This document shows positions 13,022-15,100 of a DNA stretch of 15,100 nucleotides, piece by piece. Source of the stretch: JAFDVN01 sp035758545. GTDB lineage: Bacteria; Acidobacteriota; Holophagae; Holophagales; Holophagaceae. Both the position numbers and the translations under genes were made by a program. Numbering within the stretch: the stretch's first letter is position 1; every line of letters begins with the position of its first letter. The stretch spans positions 1 through 15,100 of the forward strand of contig DASTWQ010000051.1 in assembly GCA_035758545.1 (NCBI GenBank). The letters are read 5' to 3'. The notes beneath the pieces were generated by a model. That model saw only the letters and a program-made list of their open reading frames with translations, ran no database searches and was not told the origin of the DNA.

Positions 13022-14205
13022 GCCGCGTCCGCGTCCTCTTCCTCATCAACTCCCTGGCGGCGGGAGGGGCGGAGCGCCAGCTCTCCCAGCTCGTGCGGGA
13101 GATGGACGCGGACCAGTTCGAGCTGCACGTGGCGGTGTTCTACGGGCCCGGCAACGGCAACCGCGGCGACCTGTGGGAGGACGTGGCCTCGGTCCCGGGC
13201 CTGACCCTCCACGACCTCCGCAAGCGCCCCGGCGCCGCCGGCTACCTTGGGCTCCTGCCGCGGCTCCTGCGCCTGGGCTGGCGCCTGGAGCCTGATGTGA
13301 TCCACGGCTACCTGCAGGGCAACCTGGCGGCGCTGCTGCTGGGTGCCGTGCTGCGGCGGCCCGTGGCCTGGGGCATCCGCCGGGCCAGCGCCGACCTCGG
13401 CACGATGGACGCCCGGTCGCTCCGCTACCTGAGAACCGTCGTGCGCTGCTCCCGCTTCGCGGATCTCGTGATCTACAACTCCCAGGCGGGCTACCGGAAC
13501 TACCGGGCCATGGGCATGCGCGGACGGCGGATGCTGGTGGTGCCCAACGGGTTCGACCTCGCGCGGTTCCGGCCCGACGCCGCCGCCGGCGCAGCCCAGC
13601 GCGCGGTCTGGGGCGTGGCGGCGGAGGCGCCCCTGGTGGGCCTCGCCGGGCGCCTGGATCCGGTGAAGGACCATCCCACCTTCCTGCGCGCCGCGGCCCG
13701 CATCGCTGCGACCCGCCCCGAGGCCCGCTTCGTGTGCATCGGCGACGGTCCCGGATCCTACGCGGCGGCCCTGAAGCGCCAGGCCGCGGAACTCGGTCTG
13801 GAGGACCGGGTGATCTGGCCCGGTGTCTGCCGGGACATGGGGGCGGCCTACAACGCGCTCTCGCTCCTGCTCCTCACCTCCCTCGACGAGGGCTTCCCCA
13901 ACGTCCTCGGGGAGGCCATGGCCTGCGGCATTCCCTGCGCCGCCACGCCGGCGGGGGACGCGGCCGAGCTGGTCGGGGAGACGGGCCCCGTCTGCGCCTT
14001 CGGCGACGACGCCGCCTTCGCCGAGGCCGCCCTGGCGCTGCTGTCGGAACCCCCCGACGCCCGCACCGCCCGGGCCGAGGCCTGCCGAGGGCGCATCGCC
14101 GCCCGGTACGGCCTGCCGGCCCTCGCCCGCGCCACGGAGGACGCCCTCCTCGCCTTGCTGGAACGCCGGCCCGCCACCACCCCCGCCCCCAGGAGCGCCT
14201 CATGA
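13018..14205 (+). CDS. GT4-family glycosyltransferase
   Basis: 395 aa from the ATG at 13018, which overlaps the preceding stop by 4 bases. A longer frame from 12784 is antisense-like Pro/Gly/Arg-rich sequence over the DUF2334 gene. The N-terminal domain opens RVLFLINSLAAGGAERQLSQ (5-24) with the glycine loop. NGFDLARF (177-184) and GLAGRLDPVKDHPTFL (208-223) begin the C-terminal domain. The donor site LTSLDEGFPNVLGEAMACG (286-304) has the E-x7-E pair Glu291 and Glu299. It is a retaining GT-B enzyme acting on the cytoplasmic side. The opening closely resembles that of the next, truncated GT4 at 15007 and less closely that of the minus-strand GT4. It is part of a DUF2334-GT4 pair that is repeated directly downstream. 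Confidence 0.92.
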   Translation: MSRVRVLFLINSLAAGGAERQLSQLVREMDADQFELHVAVFYGPGNGNRGDLWEDVASVPGLTLHDLRKRPGAAGYLGLLPRLLRLGWRLEPDVIHGYLQGNLAALLLGAVLRRPVAWGIRRASADLGTMDARSLRYLRTVVRCSRFADLVIYNSQAGYRNYRAMGMRGRRMLVVPNGFDLARFRPDAAAGAAQRAVWGVAAEAPLVGLAGRLDPVKDHPTFLRAAARIAATRPEARFVCIGDGPGSYAAALKRQAAELGLEDRVIWPGVCRDMGAAYNALSLLLLTSLDEGFPNVLGEAMACGIPCAATPAGDAAELVGETGPVCAFGDDAAFAEAALALLSEPPDARTARAEACRGRIAARYGLPALARATEDALLALLERRPATTPAPRSAS

Positions 14206-14993
14206 ACCTCCTGCGCCGCGGCCCCCGCTACCTGCTCCGCTTCGACGACATCTGCCCGACCCTGGACTGGGCGCTCTGGGACGCCGTGGAAGCGCGCCTG
14301 ATCGCCCACGGCGTGAAGCCGATCCTGGCGGTGATCCCCGACAACCGGGATCCCAAGCTCCTCCACGGCCCCGCGGCGTCGGACTTCTGGGACCGGGTGC
14401 GGGCCTGGCAGGCCCGGGGCTGGACCATCGGACTCCACGGCTACCAGCACCGCTACGTCAACCGGGAGCCCGGCCTCCTGAAGTTCCCCCGCAAGAGCGA
14501 GTTCGCGGGCCTCGCTCCCGCGGAGCAGCGGGAGAAGCTCGCCCTGGGCCTGGAGATCTTCCGCCGCGAGGGGATCCGCGCGGACACCTGGGTCGCGCCC
14601 TCCCATTCCTTCGACCGTGCCACCCTCGCCGCCCTCCGGGAGCTCGGGATCCGCACCGTGAGCGACGGCCTGGCCTTCGGCCCCTTCCGGGACCGGGACG
14701 GCATGGTCTGGGTCCCTCAGCAGTCGGCGCTCATGCGGCCCATGCCCTTCGGGACCTGGACCTTCTGCTATCACGCCGGCGACTTCGAGGGCGACGGGAT
14801 GGCGCGGTTCGACGCCGCGCTCGCCCGGCTCGCGCCGCGCATGATCTCCTTCGAGGAGGCCGTCGCGGACGGAGACCGGGACCGTTCGGCCCTGGACGCC
14901 CTCGTCCCCGCCGCCCGCCGCCTCGCCACCCTGGCCAGGTGGCGCCCCGTGGCCTGGACGGGGCTGCTCAGCCTGCTCAGCGCCCTCGCCTGA
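14202..14993 (+). CDS. DUF2334 polysaccharide-deacetylase-like protein, copy 2
   Basis: 263 aa from the ATG at 14202, with AGGAG at 14191-14195 and a 4-base overlap with the previous stop. It aligns along most of its length with the protein at 12233-13021, more than half identical by eye over the first 150 residues. RFDDICPT (13-20, Asp15-Asp16), HGYQHRY (79-85), EFAGL and VAPSHSFD (131-138) are shared. The two copies diverge in the last third (WVPQQSALMRPMPFGTWTFC here, against WIPQQLWGFRPRPAGIWTVC), so they may differ in sugar preference. No signal peptide is visible. Both copies keep all the candidate metal ligands and neither looks decayed. Deacetylation of a glycan or glycolipid intermediate is the family-based expectation. 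Confidence 0.87.
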   Translation: MNLLRRGPRYLLRFDDICPTLDWALWDAVEARLIAHGVKPILAVIPDNRDPKLLHGPAASDFWDRVRAWQARGWTIGLHGYQHRYVNREPGLLKFPRKSEFAGLAPAEQREKLALGLEIFRREGIRADTWVAPSHSFDRATLAALRELGIRTVSDGLAFGPFRDRDGMVWVPQQSALMRPMPFGTWTFCYHAGDFEGDGMARFDAALARLAPRMISFEEAVADGDRDRSALDALVPAARRLATLARWRPVAWTGLLSLLSALA

Positions 14994-15006
14994 AGGACGG
15001 CCGCCC

Positions 15007-15100
15007 GTGCTCCGCGTCGCGTTCCTCATCCCCTCCCTCGTCGCCCACGGCGCCGAGCGCCAGCTCCTGGAGCTGGTGAAGGGGCTGGACCCGGCGCGCC
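15007..15100 (+). CDS. GT4-type glycosyltransferase, N-terminal part (cut by the window edge)
   Basis: 31 codons are present, starting at a GTG at 15007 with AAGGA at 14993-14997, 9 bases upstream. The reading is LRVAFLIPSLVAHGAERQ after the initiator, then LLELVKGLDPAR. This matches the opening of the GT4 protein at 13018 (RVLFLINSLAAGGAERQLSQ) including the GAERQL loop. Without the C-terminal domain the family call rests on this loop alone. It follows copy 2 of the DUF2334 gene by 13 bases, repeating the order seen upstream. Confidence 0.75.
   Translation, partial: MLRVAFLIPSLVAHGAERQLLELVKGLDPAR

Noticed and set aside
12233..14993. Two DUF2334 copies as an assembly artefact
   Set aside because: The copies differ throughout at protein and DNA level and are separated by an intact GT4 gene, so they are real diverged paralogues.

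Overview
The window is a GC-rich stretch (roughly 70% by eye) of a Gram-negative-type chromosome that carries most of a surface or extracellular polysaccharide locus. The gene set (monotopic phosphoglycosyl transferase, Wzy/WaaL-like membrane protein, MurJ-type flippase, DUF2334 deacetylase-like proteins, asparagine-synthetase-like protein) and the base composition would fit Acidobacteriota, perhaps class Holophagae. That assignment is inference; there is no rRNA or other taxonomic marker here. I see no tRNA, rRNA, CRISPR array or insertion sequence.

Layout from left to right. (1) 1-283, minus: the first 94 codons of a lipoprotein with an Ig-like fold, cut by the window edge, followed by a 350-base gap. 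(2) 634-1788, minus: a secreted right-handed beta-helix protein. (3) 1789-1884: a short divergent intergenic region with a perfect 9-bp inverted repeat. (4) 1885-3641, plus: a sugar aminotransferase and a PglC-like phosphoglycosyl transferase, overlapping by 4 bases. (5) 3638-11516, minus, read from right to left: GT4 glycosyltransferase, asparagine-synthetase-like protein, a 165-base gap, MurJ-like flippase, CapA-like protein, Wzy/WaaL-like protein and ATP-grasp protein. The last gene ends with its stop codon interlocked with the stop of the phosphoglycosyl transferase. (6) 11517-11721: a second divergent intergenic region. (7) 11722 to the right edge, plus: hexapeptide acetyltransferase, then DUF2334 and GT4 genes in alternation (DUF2334, GT4, DUF2334, start of a second GT4).

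A working model, part family knowledge and part inference, is as follows. The aminotransferase makes a nucleotide-linked amino sugar. The PglC-like enzyme loads the first sugar phosphate onto undecaprenyl phosphate. The GT4 enzymes extend the chain, the MurJ-type protein flips the lipid-linked unit, and the Wzy/WaaL-like protein polymerises or ligates it outside. The acetyltransferase and the two DUF2334 proteins would add or remove acetyl groups. The beta-helix protein could epimerise or cleave the finished polymer. The unusual part is a set of three amide- or peptide-bond-type proteins (ATP-grasp, CapA-like, asparagine-synthetase-like without the N-terminal glutaminase cysteine). It suggests a polymer decorated with amino acids or amides, and it is the best candidate here for an undescribed modification system.

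Six junctions are 4-base ATGA or GTGA overlaps and one is an 8-base overlap, so translation is probably coupled within each block. Several starts had to be moved inward from the longest open frame; the reasons are given per gene.
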